NCBI GenBank assembly: GCA_963730315.1
Contig: CAVSRD010000018.1
Coordinates: 1-64,000 of the forward strand
DNA from: VRUE01 sp963730315
Lineage (GTDB): Bacteria > Actinomycetota > Thermoleophilia > Solirubrobacterales > 70-9
DNA: 64,000 bases
Reading direction: 5' to 3'
Under the pieces are notes generated by a model, which ran no database searches, had not been told where the DNA came from, and was given only the letters and a program-made list of their open reading frames with translations. Below are positions 44,404 to 53,160 of this stretch, piece by piece (the first letter of the stretch is position 1; each line of letters begins with the position of its first letter). The translations under genes were made by a program, and so were the position numbers.

Positions 44404-45489
44404 CTAGGAACCGGTTTCGATTGCTTCGACCGCGGGCATGATCTTTTCGCGCAGCGATTGGGAGAGCGGCGCGGAGCCGGCGTTTTCGGCCGCCGCTTCC
44501 TGGCCTTCGGGGCTGATCGCGGATGCCAAGAATGCCTTGACGATCGCGGCTTCGTCGGCGGAGCCGTACTTCGTGCAGGCCATCAGCGAGGAGACGAGGA
44601 CGATCGGGTAGGTGCCGGACGATTCGGTCTTGCGGTCGAGGTCGAACGCGAACACGTCCTTGCCCTTGCTCAGTTCCTTGTCTTCGGGTGACTCCTCGAG
44701 GATCTTCGCAGCCGCTTCGGCGGTCGGGCCGACGTATTCGCTGCCGACCTTGATCTTCGCGATTCCCAGTTCGCCGGCCTGGCTCGCGTCTGCGTAGCCG
44801 ATCGCGCCTTCGCCGGCGTTGACAGCTTCGACCACGCCGGAGGTGCCCTGCGCGGCCTCGCCGCCCTTCACCGGCCAGTCGCCGCTGACTTCATGGGTCC
44901 AGACTTCGGGGGCGGCCTGGGAAAGGTAGTCGGTGAAGTTTTCCGTCGTGCCCGACTTGTCGGAGCGGTTGACCGGCGTGATCCGGGTGCTGGGCAGTTC
45001 GACGCCGGGATTGTCCGCAGCGATCGCCGCGTCGTCCCAGCTGGTGACTTCCTGGTTGAAGATCTTCGCCAGCGTGTCCGGGGAGAGCTGCAGCGATTCG
45101 ACCCCCGGCAGGTTGTAGGCGATCGCGATCGGCGAGATGTAATCGGGGATCTCGACCAGCTCGCCGGGCTTGCAGCGCTTCATCGCGCCTGCCAGCTCGC
45201 CTTCCTCTTCGGAAAGCGGAGTGTCGCTGCCGCCGTAGGCCGTGCCGCCGGCGATGAACTGTTCGCGACCGCCGCCCGAGCCGACCGGGTCGTAGGAGAT
45301 CGTCACCCCCGAGTTTTCGTTCTCGAAGTTCGCGATCCAGGCTTCCTGGGCGGCCTGCTGGGCGCTGGAACCGGCACCGGCGACCTGCCCGGACAGTTCG
45401 CCGGACGAACTGCTGCTGCCGCAGGCCGCGGCGCCGACCGCGAGGACGGCCAGGGAGGCAGTGACTGCCAACCATCTTGAGGGACTCAC
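44404..45489 (-). CDS. pstS: Phosphate-binding lipoprotein PstS
   Basis: 361 residues. Signal peptide with lipobox GAAAC, then GAGSSAQQAAQEAWIANF, YDPVGSGGGREQF, and NRSDKSGTTENFTDYL, the phosphate-binding loops. Captures phosphate for PstCAB outside the membrane. GTG with AAAAGGAG upstream and a long leader; GAA dominates its Glu codons. Confidence 0.96.
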   Translation of the reverse strand: MSPSRWLAVTASLAVLAVGAAACGSSSSSGELSGQVAGAGSSAQQAAQEAWIANFENENSGVTISYDPVGSGGGREQFIAGGTAYGGSDTPLSEEEGELAGAMKRCKPGELVEIPDYISPIAIAYNLPGVESLQLSPDTLAKIFNQEVTSWDDAAIAADNPGVELPSTRITPVNRSDKSGTTENFTDYLSQAAPEVWTHEVSGDWPVKGGEAAQGTSGVVEAVNAGEGAIGYADASQAGELGIAKIKVGSEYVGPTAEAAAKILEESPEDKELSKGKDVFAFDLDRKTESSGTYPIVLVSSLMACTKYGSADEAAIVKAFLASAISPEGQEAAAENAGSAPLSQSLREKIMPAVEAIETGS

Positions 45490-45587
45490 ACAGGCTCCTT
45501 TTCTCGTTTGGCGCGAATCCGGCCTCGAAGACCGTTCCCGGCCAGACTCTCAACGGCCCCCGTGCAGCTTGTTATCTGCCTGTATCC

Positions 45588-45620
45588 CGGATGTGAAAAG
45601 GGTGTGAACGAGCTGTAAAC
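45588..45620 (-). promoter_or_regulatory. Three-unit PHO-box-like direct repeat upstream of pstS
   Basis: Three contiguous 11-nt units on the minus strand: GTTTACAGCTC, GTTCACACCCT, TTTCACATCCG. They match the actinobacterial PhoP-box pattern of 11-nt direct repeats beginning GTTCAC. A GATAAC/TAACAA -10-like element lies about 14 nt downstream. The array starts 3 nt after the regulator gene stop. Confidence 0.7.
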
Positions 45621-45623
45621 CGC

Positions 45624-46445
45624 TCAGGAGGGGGCGAGCCGCGCAGCGGCGGGATCGGCCGCGGGCTCGGACGGGGGCCGCCCGGCTGCCGACAGCCCGG
45701 CTGCCGGCAGCTCGCCCGCCGCGACCGGCTCGGGGTCGAAGCGGTAGCCGACGCCAAAGTGGGTGTGGATGTATCCCCAGCCCGGGGAGGCCTTCTCCAG
45801 CTTCTGGCGCAGCTTGCGGATGAAGACGTCGACCGAGCGGTCGCCGTGGGCCATCGCGTATCCCCAGACCCGCTGGTAGATCGCCTCGCGCTCCAGCACC
45901 TGGCCGCTGGCGTCAGCGAGCAGCTGAAGCAGCTCGAACTCGCGCCGGGTCAGGTCGAGGCTGACGCCCCCGACGAAGGCCTGGAAGCGATCCGAGCGGA
46001 TCGCAAGCTCGCCGGCCAACACCGGGCCCGCTTCGGCCTGCGGGCGGGCGCGGCGGCGGCGGCGCGAGACCGCTTCGATCCGGGCGATCGCCTCTTCGGG
46101 GTGGCAGGGCTTGGCGATCCAGTCGTCGACCCCGAGGCGCAGCCCGCGCACCCGCTGGGCTACCGTCGAGCGAGCGGCGCAGACGATCACGCCCAGCTCG
46201 GGCAGCAAACCGCAGACCCGCTCCAGGTAGCCCCAGGCGTCGTCGCCGAGCACGGAGGGATCGACCAGCAGCGCGTTCAGCTTCATCGCCACCAGCTCCT
46301 CGGGCGGGATCGCGCCGGCCAGGGTGCGCTGCTGCCAGCCCGCTGCCTCGGTGCGCTTCGCCAGCACCGTGACGAAGCCGCTGTCGTCGTCGATTACCGC
46401 GAGCCTGATCGTCTGCTGTGCGTTCACGTTGCGCGGGCGCAGCAT
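45624..46445 (-). CDS. OmpR/PhoP-family response regulator
   Basis: 273 residues. Receiver at about 13-125: IDDDSGF acidic pair, phospho-acceptor Asp in NALLVDPSVLG, Lys in WIAKPCHPEE; the usual Thr/Ser switch is Ala (VCAARS). Winged-helix DNA-binding domain at about 150-240 with LTRREFELLQLLADASGQVL and RSVDVFIRKLRQKLE, then a Pro/Ala-rich tail. Located directly before pstS and its repeat, so the likely phosphate regulator. No histidine kinase is adjacent. Confidence 0.85.
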   Translation of the reverse strand: MLRPRNVNAQQTIRLAVIDDDSGFVTVLAKRTEAAGWQQRTLAGAIPPEELVAMKLNALLVDPSVLGDDAWGYLERVCGLLPELGVIVCAARSTVAQRVRGLRLGVDDWIAKPCHPEEAIARIEAVSRRRRRARPQAEAGPVLAGELAIRSDRFQAFVGGVSLDLTRREFELLQLLADASGQVLEREAIYQRVWGYAMAHGDRSVDVFIRKLRQKLEKASPGWGYIHTHFGVGYRFDPEPVAAGELPAAGLSAAGRPPSEPAADPAAARLAPS

Positions 46446-46568
46446 CGGATGACAGGTGCGCCTTGCCTGCGAGACGGCCGCATTGTATGCGGTGCCCCCG
46501 GCGGCGCGGACGGCCCGCCCGCCCCGGGCCGTTTGTACTTCGGGAGCACTTCGTCTCTCGATCCGGGA

Positions 46569-47411
46569 TCAGAAGGTGGCGGGGCGGAGGCCGGTGGCAA
46601 TGACCAGGAGCACGAACACGCCGACCGCGTAGCGGAAGTACACGAACGGGGCATACGACGAGGTGCGGACGAGGCGGAGGAGGAAGGCGATCGCCAGGTA
46701 GCCGGAGATGGCGGCGGCGAGGGTGCCGACGATCATCGGGCCCGCCACGCCGCTGGGCAGGCCTTCGTGCACGGCGCTGGCGCCCTTGTAGAGGGCGGCC
46801 CCGGCGACCACCGGGATCAGCATCAGGAAGGAGAAGCGGGCGGCGCTGTCGCGGTTGAGGCCGAGGTAGCGGGCGGCGGTGATCGTGATCCCGGAGCGCG
46901 AGGTCCCCGGGGCGAGGGCGAGGACCTGGGCGAGGCCGATGTACCAGCCGTCCCTGATTGTCGACCCCTCCAGCGAGCGGCGCTGCGGCAGCCGGTCCGC
47001 GTAGAGCAGCAGGGCGCCGAAGAAGATCAGCTGCAGGGCGACCATCCACGGCTCGCCCAGCGTGTCTTCGAAGAAGCTGGCGCCGATCCCGCCGGCGATC
47101 GCCGCCGGGATCGTCCCGACCGCGATCGCCACCGAGAGCCGCTGCACCTGCGTCTCGATCGCCCGCCGCCGCAGGACCTCGATGAAGCCGCGGATCAGGC
47201 CGACCACCTCATAGCGGAAGTAGGCGATCGCGGCGGCCAGCGTGCCGACGTGCAGCGCAACGTCGAAGGTCTTGTTGAAGTGCGGGTGATTGAGCAGGAA
47301 GGTGTAGTCCTGCAGCCAGGGAACGAGGATCAGGTGGCCCGAGGAGGAGATCGGCAGGAACTCGGTCAGCCCCTGGACGATCCCCAGCAGCAGCGCCTCT
47401 AGCTCGGACAT
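46569..47411 (-). CDS. uppP: Undecaprenyl-diphosphate phosphatase (BacA type)
   Basis: 280 residues and about eight spans. Motifs: ALLLGIVQGLTEFLPISSSG (catalytic Glu-rich EFLPISSSGH) and LALAPGTSRSGITITAA. Recycles undecaprenyl phosphate for wall synthesis. ATG chosen at the start of the conserved N-terminus. Confidence 0.95.
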   Translation of the reverse strand: MSELEALLLGIVQGLTEFLPISSSGHLILVPWLQDYTFLLNHPHFNKTFDVALHVGTLAAAIAYFRYEVVGLIRGFIEVLRRRAIETQVQRLSVAIAVGTIPAAIAGGIGASFFEDTLGEPWMVALQLIFFGALLLYADRLPQRRSLEGSTIRDGWYIGLAQVLALAPGTSRSGITITAARYLGLNRDSAARFSFLMLIPVVAGAALYKGASAVHEGLPSGVAGPMIVGTLAAAISGYLAIAFLLRLVRTSSYAPFVYFRYAVGVFVLLVIATGLRPATF

Positions 47412-47506
47412 CGGCGGTCGGTCATCGGCCGCGCATCCTATGAAAGCGGACAAAAACGGCCCCAGCCGCAGCGAAGATGCCTGCCAGGTTCGCTAGATTG
47501 CGCGAC

Positions 47507-47764
47507 GTGAAGCCGCCGCCCCGCCCCGCCCGGATCGCCGCCGCGCTCTGCGCGACGCTGGCGGCGCTGCTGCTCGCGGTGCCGACCGCGTTGGCCGACA
47601 ACGGGACCGGCCTGGCCGGGCCGACGACCGACAAGACGATCACCTTCTTCTGCTTCGGGGTGATCGGCTTCTTCGCGGTCCTGGTGATCGTCCTCTCGCT
47701 GATTCAGGGCAGGCTCGAGAAGCGCAAGGAACAGCGGCGATACGACCTCGAGCGGTACGGCTGA
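47507..47764 (+). CDS. Small exported/membrane protein
   Basis: 85 residues: signal peptide ending near ALA-DNG, then one membrane helix (FFCFGVIGFFAVLVIVLSLI) and a basic tail KRKEQRRYDLERYG. GTG start 7 nt after TAGATT. No family recognised. Confidence 0.7.
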   Translation: MKPPPRPARIAAALCATLAALLLAVPTALADNGTGLAGPTTDKTITFFCFGVIGFFAVLVIVLSLIQGRLEKRKEQRRYDLERYG

Positions 47765-47767
47765 CGG

Positions 47768-48616
47768 TCACTCCATCTCGAAGCCGCTGAGCAGGCGCTT
47801 CTCGGTCTCCCCCTCGATCTTCGCCGCGAGTTCCACCCGCCCCTCGAGGGGCGTGCCGCGGACCTTGGTGGCGAGCAGATCGTCGACCTGGAAGATCCCG
47901 GCCGAGTTGTTCAGCTCGATCTCGATCCGCACCGCCCGCTCGTCCCCCGCCTCGATCCGCACCTCGTCGATCGCCGCAGCGGAGATCGAGTGGATCCCCT
48001 CGTGTCCGGCCTCGAGCGGGATCCGGGTGCGGCCCTGGGCCATGTCGAGCGCGTCGGCGACCCGCACCACGCCCGCCTCCAGCGTGTAGGGCTCACCGCG
48101 ACGGCGGTGGCCGATGATCGCGTGGAGGATCTCCGAGGCGATGATCGTCCGCTTCGGCTCGCGGTAGGAGCCGGCGAGCAGCCGCTCCAGGGCACCGCTT
48201 GCGAGGAAGAGGCTGTAGGCCTCGTGGTCGGCGCGGTGGATCGACATGCCGACGTCGTGCAGCAGCGCACCGCCGGCGACCACCACCTCGGCGTCGCGCG
48301 CCGACATCCCGTGATCGGCGACGACCGACGGCTCGACCCCGGCCTTGACCAGCAGCCGCTGCAGGCGCAGGGCGACGTTGAGGACGATCTGCGTGTGCAC
48401 CCAGGAGTGGTCGGACATCCCCAGCCGCTCGGAGTTGACCTGCGCCATGTACCACCAGGCGCGCACCTGGTCGTCCTCGTTGACCACCGAGAGGAATTCC
48501 TCCAGCTTCCGATTCCCTCTGGTCGGAGCTCTTACCCGTGCTTCAGCTATCGCCTCTTTGGGCGGCTTGCGCTTCGGGCCGTGGGAATCGGGTGCGGGAA
48601 CTGCCTCGTCTGCCAC
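47768..48616 (-). CDS. HD-domain phosphohydrolase
   Basis: 282 residues. HD metal ligands: HSWVHTQIVLN, LLHDVGMSIHRADHEAY and a later ADALDMAQG. A C-terminal beta domain (EIELNNSAGIFQVDDLL) follows. Substrate may be a nucleotide or phosphorylated signal. GTG with TACGAT 6 nt upstream. Confidence 0.8.
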   Translation of the reverse strand: MADEAVPAPDSHGPKRKPPKEAIAEARVRAPTRGNRKLEEFLSVVNEDDQVRAWWYMAQVNSERLGMSDHSWVHTQIVLNVALRLQRLLVKAGVEPSVVADHGMSARDAEVVVAGGALLHDVGMSIHRADHEAYSLFLASGALERLLAGSYREPKRTIIASEILHAIIGHRRRGEPYTLEAGVVRVADALDMAQGRTRIPLEAGHEGIHSISAAAIDEVRIEAGDERAVRIEIELNNSAGIFQVDDLLATKVRGTPLEGRVELAAKIEGETEKRLLSGFEME

Positions 48617-48659
48617 GCGCGCATCGTAGGGGAGGGGCACCCGGCCCTCCCCTACGGAC

Positions 48660-49151
48660 TCAGCCGCAGACGGGCCAGGGGCTGGAGCCCGCCCTCGCGT
48701 AGAGCAGGGCGGCGCGGTAGTCCTGCTCTGCCTCCGACGCTGCAGCAGGGTCGCCGGAGCCGCCGACCGAGGCCCAGGTGCCGTAGTCGAACTGGTACTT
48801 GCCGCGGTAGGCGCCGTCGGCGGAGACGGCGGTCGGGTCGCCACCCGACTCGCAGGCGCCGATCGCGTCGAGGGTCGCCTGCGAGACGCCGCCCGGTAGG
48901 GCGGCGAAGGCTTCGCGGCGATGCGCGGCGAGGCGAGCGCGGCGAGCGGCGCGGATGCGGTGGACGCCGACCCGGATCGCGCGGTGGAAGCGCTCGACCG
49001 GCCGGTTCAGCGGCGCCAGCTCGGCCGGCACGGCATCGGCGATGCCGACCCGGGCGCCCCCGCCGCCGGCCCCGGACGAGGCGAGAGCCGCGGCCGGGGC
49101 CGCGAGCGCGATCGAGAGGACAAGGACGGAATATGTGCGTTTTGTGAGCAA
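48660..49151 (-). CDS. Rpf-like secreted transglycosylase
   Basis: 163 residues. Signal peptide (about 1-25), an Arg-rich linker, and the resuscitation-promoting-factor core IGACESGGDPTAVSADGAYR with the catalytic Glu in CESGG, then GKYQFDYGTWASVGGSG. Cuts peptidoglycan glycan strands. TTG start inferred. Confidence 0.8.
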   Translation of the reverse strand: MLTKRTYSVLVLSIALAAPAAALASSGAGGGGARVGIADAVPAELAPLNRPVERFHRAIRVGVHRIRAARRARLAAHRREAFAALPGGVSQATLDAIGACESGGDPTAVSADGAYRGKYQFDYGTWASVGGSGDPAAASEAEQDYRAALLYARAGSSPWPVCG

Positions 49152-49391
49152 GCGCGGAACCGTGGCGGGGTTCCGGCCGTCCGTGTGTGAGCGGCATCAC
49201 GCGCCCTTGCATTCGCGTGCGAACCGGCACGAAGTCGGGCACGGACCATCCCGGCGCAGCACCCCTGCATCGAACCGTGCAGAGAAAAACGGACGAGGAA
49301 CGCGGGGGATTGCGGATGCCCGGCGATGCTCCCGGTGCTGTAGTCGCACCCGCATGGACTCCCAACCCAACGATCGAACTGGAGGCCGAAG

Positions 49392-49877
49392 ATGAGAACC
49401 CAGATGCGCGGACTGGCGGGAGCGGCGGCGCTGCTGGCGATTGCGGCGCTCCTCGTGGCCGGCTGCGGCGGCAGCGACAGCACGACCACGACGACCGAAA
49501 CGACGACCGCCGCGAGCGGCGGCAAGGGCGCGACCCTCGAAATCAAGATGGGGGACTTCTATTTCGCCCCGAAAAACGCCACCGCGAAGGCGGGACCGAC
49601 GACGATCGAAGCCCCGAACGAGGGCTCGGTCGAGCACGAGCTGGTGCTGTTCAAGACGAACATGAACCCGGCCAAGCTGCCGACCGAAGCCGACGGCTCG
49701 GTCGACGAGGAGAAGCTCGACGAAGTAGCCGAGGAGGAGGGCGAGATCGCCGACGTCGAGCCCGGCGAAACCAAGTCGGAAAAGTTCGACCTGACCCCCG
49801 GCAAGTACGTGATGTTCTGCAACCTGCCGGGCCACTACGCGCAGGGCATGTACGGGACGCTGACCGTCACGAAGTAG
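49392..49877 (+). CDS. Cupredoxin-fold lipoprotein
   Basis: 161 residues. Lipobox VAGC, a Thr-rich linker, and a type-I copper domain with His in SVEHELVLF and ligands in MFCNLPGHYAQGMYG. Unlike the one at 23549 its Glu codons are mixed. GGAGG precedes the ATG. Probable outer-face electron carrier; neighbours give no redox partner. Confidence 0.87.
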   Translation: MRTQMRGLAGAAALLAIAALLVAGCGGSDSTTTTTETTTAASGGKGATLEIKMGDFYFAPKNATAKAGPTTIEAPNEGSVEHELVLFKTNMNPAKLPTEADGSVDEEKLDEVAEEEGEIADVEPGETKSEKFDLTPGKYVMFCNLPGHYAQGMYGTLTVTK

Positions 49878-49885
49878 CGGCCCGT

Positions 49886-49946
49886 CCGCCGATCGGCGGG
49901 TGCGGTCGACTTTTGAGTCGCATAGCGCGCCGAACGTCGACCGCAC
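49886..49946. terminator. Two inverted repeats between convergent genes
   Basis: CCGCCGATCGGCGG palindrome (near 49886-49899) followed by a perfect 11-bp pair GTGCGGTCGAC (49900-49910) / GTCGACCGCAC (49936-49946) with a 25-nt loop containing TTTT. Sits between the cupredoxin stop and the P-type ATPase stop, so bidirectional termination is plausible. Confidence 0.5.
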
Positions 49947-49949
49947 TCG

Positions 49950-51794
49950 TCAGTCGGTGAGGGCGCGCAGGGCGTTGAGGATCACGGCCACGTCGATGCC
50001 CTCCTGCAGCAGGGCGCCGGCGAGCGGCTCGATGTAGCCGACCGCGGCGAAGACCATCGCGATCCCGCTGAGGCCGATCCCGAAGACGACGCTCTGGCGA
50101 GCGATGCCGAGGGCGCGGCGGCCGATCGAGACGGCCGCGGCGACGCGGTCGATGCGGTCGACGGTGATCACCGCGTCCGCGGTCTCCGATGAGACGGTCG
50201 CCCCGGGGCCGCTCATCGCAATGCCGACGTCGGCGATCGCCAGGGCCGGGGCGTCGTTGACGCCGTCGCCGACCATCACCACCGGCGCCAGCTCGGGATC
50301 GGCCCGCATCTCGCGGACGACCTCCAGCTTGTCCTCGGGGCTCTGCTCGGAGTAGACGGCGTCGAGCCCGGTTTCGGCGCCGATCCGCTCGGCCACCGAG
50401 CGGCGGTCGCCGGTCACCATAGCCACCCGGCGCACCCCCGCGGACCGCAGCTCGCCGCTCAGCTCGCGGGCGTCGTCGCGGAGCCGGTCGGCCATCGTCA
50501 CCACGGCGACCAGCCGGCCGTCGATTCCGATCAGGACCTTGGCCAAGCCGGCGGCGACGTCGCCGCCCCCGCCGATCGCCGCCGCCTCGCCGTCGTAGCC
50601 CCGCGAGCGCAGCCATACCGCGCTGCCGACCGCCACCCGGCGGCCGTCGACCGTCCCCTCCATCCCCTGCCCCGGCTCCTCCACCGCACCGGACGGCTCG
50701 GCCAGCTCCAGGCCGCGTCGCTCGGCCTCGTGGACCAGCGCCTCGGCGAGGACATGGGTCGAGAGCTGGTCGACCGAGGCGGCGAGCCGCAGCACCTCCT
50801 CCCCACCGTCGCCGTCCAGCGAGGCGACCTCGCGCACCGCCGGCGTGCCGAGGGTCATCGTGCCGGTCTTATCGAGCAGCACGGCGCGCGCCTCGCCGAG
50901 CCGCTCGATCGCGGCGCCGCCCTTGACGATCACCCCGGAACGGGCGGCGCGCGAGACGCCGGAGACGATCGCGATCGGCGCCGCGAGAATCAGCGGGCAG
51001 GGCGTCGCCACGACCAGCACCGCGACGGCGCGGACCGGGTCGCCGCTCACCGCCCAGGCCGCCGCGGCGAGGGCCAGCGTGAGCGGCAGGAAGAAGGCCG
51101 CGTAGCGGTCGGCAAGGCGGACGAAGGGGGCGCGCTGCGTCTCGGCGGCGCGGACCAGCCGCACGATGTTGGCGTAGGCGCTTTCTGAGGCGAGCTTGGT
51201 CGCCTTCAGCTCGAAGGCGTCGCCGGCGTTGGCCGCGCCGCTTCGGACGATCGCCCCACGGGCGTGGGCGACCGGCAGCGGCTCCCCGGTCAGAGCCGAC
51301 TCGTCGATCACCGCCTCGGGGCTGCGAACCGCGCCGTCGACCGGGACCAGCTCGCCTGCCCGCACCAGCACCGTGTCGCCCACCCCCAGCTCGCCGACCG
51401 GGACCTCCTCCCAGCCACCCGCGGCGCGGCGGTGGGCGATCGTCGGCATCCGCGCCAGCAGGGAGGTCAGCTCGCGCCGGGCGCGGCGCGAGGCCGACGC
51501 CTCCAGAGCGTTGCCGCCGGAGAGCATCAGCGCGATCACGGCGCCCGCCAGGTACTGGCCGACCGCCAGCGCCCCGGCCATCGCGATGAGCGCGATCGCG
51601 TCGACCCCGACCCGTCCGGAGGCGAGGGTGCGGACAATCGAGACGGAGAGAGGGACCAGCATCGTCGCGACGGTCGCCGCCCAGACCGCGTCGCCCGCCG
51701 TCGGCGCGCCGGCGATGTGCAGCGCCCCGCCGACGACGATAAGGGTCAGCGTGGCGAGCGGCAGCAGGCGGGTGCGCAGTTCGGGGCTAGGCAT
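49950..51794 (-). CDS. P1B-type heavy-metal transporting ATPase
   Basis: 614 residues. No N-terminal metal-binding HMA domain. TGES-equivalent DESALTGEPLPV, CPL in the membrane (266-268), phosphorylated DKTGT (D308), MVGDGVNDAPAL. The conserved HP dipeptide reads HV (STHVLAEAL). The CPL site without a CPC fits Zn/Cd/Co exporters or simplified members, but the metal is undecided. ATG overlaps the permease stop by 8 nt. Confidence 0.88.
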   Translation of the reverse strand: MPSPELRTRLLPLATLTLIVVGGALHIAGAPTAGDAVWAATVATMLVPLSVSIVRTLASGRVGVDAIALIAMAGALAVGQYLAGAVIALMLSGGNALEASASRRARRELTSLLARMPTIAHRRAAGGWEEVPVGELGVGDTVLVRAGELVPVDGAVRSPEAVIDESALTGEPLPVAHARGAIVRSGAANAGDAFELKATKLASESAYANIVRLVRAAETQRAPFVRLADRYAAFFLPLTLALAAAAWAVSGDPVRAVAVLVVATPCPLILAAPIAIVSGVSRAARSGVIVKGGAAIERLGEARAVLLDKTGTMTLGTPAVREVASLDGDGGEEVLRLAASVDQLSTHVLAEALVHEAERRGLELAEPSGAVEEPGQGMEGTVDGRRVAVGSAVWLRSRGYDGEAAAIGGGGDVAAGLAKVLIGIDGRLVAVVTMADRLRDDARELSGELRSAGVRRVAMVTGDRRSVAERIGAETGLDAVYSEQSPEDKLEVVREMRADPELAPVVMVGDGVNDAPALAIADVGIAMSGPGATVSSETADAVITVDRIDRVAAAVSIGRRALGIARQSVVFGIGLSGIAMVFAAVGYIEPLAGALLQEGIDVAVILNALRALTD

Positions 51795-53118
51795 CGCGCA
51801 GCCTCACGAAGGCGAGCCGCGCCGCGCCGACCGCGATTGCGCAGGCGCAGATCAGCGCCAGGTCGGGCCGGTCGGAGCGGGCCAGGTGGTAGAGCAGCCC
51901 GACCGCCGCCGCCAGGCAAACCGCCCCGCCGAGGTAGGCGAGGCGGCGGTCCCAGCCGGGCGCCGCGGTGTGGCGTGCGTGAAGCAGGTTGACCAGGGCG
52001 AAGACCAGCAGGAAGGTGAGCGAGCCGAAGGCGACCACGGCGACGATTCCGGGCAGCAGCGAGAAGGCCGCGCCGAGCAGGGCGATCGAGACGATCGCGG
52101 CGACCGGCAGGCCGCGCCGCTCCCGCCCCAGGGTCGCGGGAAGCTCGCCGGCGAGGCTGACGTCGCGGATCAGGCGGGCGGTCGAGAAGAGGGTCGCGTT
52201 GATCGCCGAGCCGGTCGAGAACAGCGCCGCGACGGTCGCCGCCCAGAGGCCGAAGCCCCCCAGCGCCTGCTTGCCGACCAGCGCGAAGGCGACCTCCTTC
52301 TGCTCGGCGAGCAGCCGGTCGGAGACCAGCATCTGCGAGGCGAGGGTGACCGCGATGTAGACCAGCGCCACCAGGGCGACCGAGATGTAGAGGGCGCGGG
52401 GCAGGGTGCGCGGCGGGTCGTCGAGGTCGTCGTAGTCGTAGGGCAGCAGCTCGAAGCCCTCGTAGGCAACGAAGATCAGCGCCGCACCGAGCAGGACGCC
52501 GAGCAGGCCGCGGTCGTCGAGCGGGGCGAGCCGTTCGGCGGTGAGCATACCGAGGCCGACCAGGGCGATTCCGCCGAGCACCAGCAGCTTCACGGCGACG
52601 ACCAGATCCTCGGCCAGGCCCGACGCGGTGACGCCGCGCAGGTTGACGGCGAGGAAGGCGACGAGGACCGCGACGCCGGCCAGTCGGGCGACCGCGACGG
52701 GCGCCCCCAGCGCGTGGGCAAGGTAGTGGCCGAAGGTGAAGGCGTAGACCGCGAGCGCGAAGACGTAGCCGGCGACCAGCAGCCAGGCCACCCAGGCGGC
52801 AGCCGCCTCGTGGCCCTCCTCGCGCAGGTAGGCGAACGGCCCGCCGGAGTGGCCCGAGCGCAGGGCGAGGCGGGCGTAGGCGCGGGCGGTGAGCATCGCA
52901 ATCGCGCCGCCGAGCAGGAACGCCGCGAACGCGAGGTGCCCGGCGAGGTCGATGGTGACGCCGAGCACGCTGAAGATGCCGCCGCCGATCATCCCCCCGA
53001 TCGCCATCGCGCAGGCCTCGCGCAGGCCGAGCCGCTCGCCGCGGCGGCGGCGGGCGTGGGCGCGCGGGTGATAGGGCGGGCGGGCGCCTGCGAGGGTGGT
53101 GCGCGGGCTGCGGTTCAT
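51787..53118 (-). CDS. APC-family amino acid permease
   Basis: 443 residues and about twelve spans. LREACAMAIGGMIGGGIFSV (APC helix-1 glycine loop) and AYEGFELLPYDYDDLDDP. Amino acid or cation-amino acid symporter; substrate unknown. Upstream of the P-type ATPase with overlap, which is an unusual pairing. Confidence 0.85.
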   Translation of the reverse strand: MNRSPRTTLAGARPPYHPRAHARRRRGERLGLREACAMAIGGMIGGGIFSVLGVTIDLAGHLAFAAFLLGGAIAMLTARAYARLALRSGHSGGPFAYLREEGHEAAAAWVAWLLVAGYVFALAVYAFTFGHYLAHALGAPVAVARLAGVAVLVAFLAVNLRGVTASGLAEDLVVAVKLLVLGGIALVGLGMLTAERLAPLDDRGLLGVLLGAALIFVAYEGFELLPYDYDDLDDPPRTLPRALYISVALVALVYIAVTLASQMLVSDRLLAEQKEVAFALVGKQALGGFGLWAATVAALFSTGSAINATLFSTARLIRDVSLAGELPATLGRERRGLPVAAIVSIALLGAAFSLLPGIVAVVAFGSLTFLLVFALVNLLHARHTAAPGWDRRLAYLGGAVCLAAAVGLLYHLARSDRPDLALICACAIAVGAARLAFVRLRDA

Positions 53119-53160
53119 GGCATCAACCGCAATCATCCCCGCATCGCCGGCCATTCCCAC

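Noticed and set aside
49152..49391. Possible c-di-AMP riboswitch upstream of the Rpf-like gene
   Set aside because: Such riboswitches often precede rpf genes, but the conserved core segments could not be recognised on the minus strand. A covariance-model search would decide.
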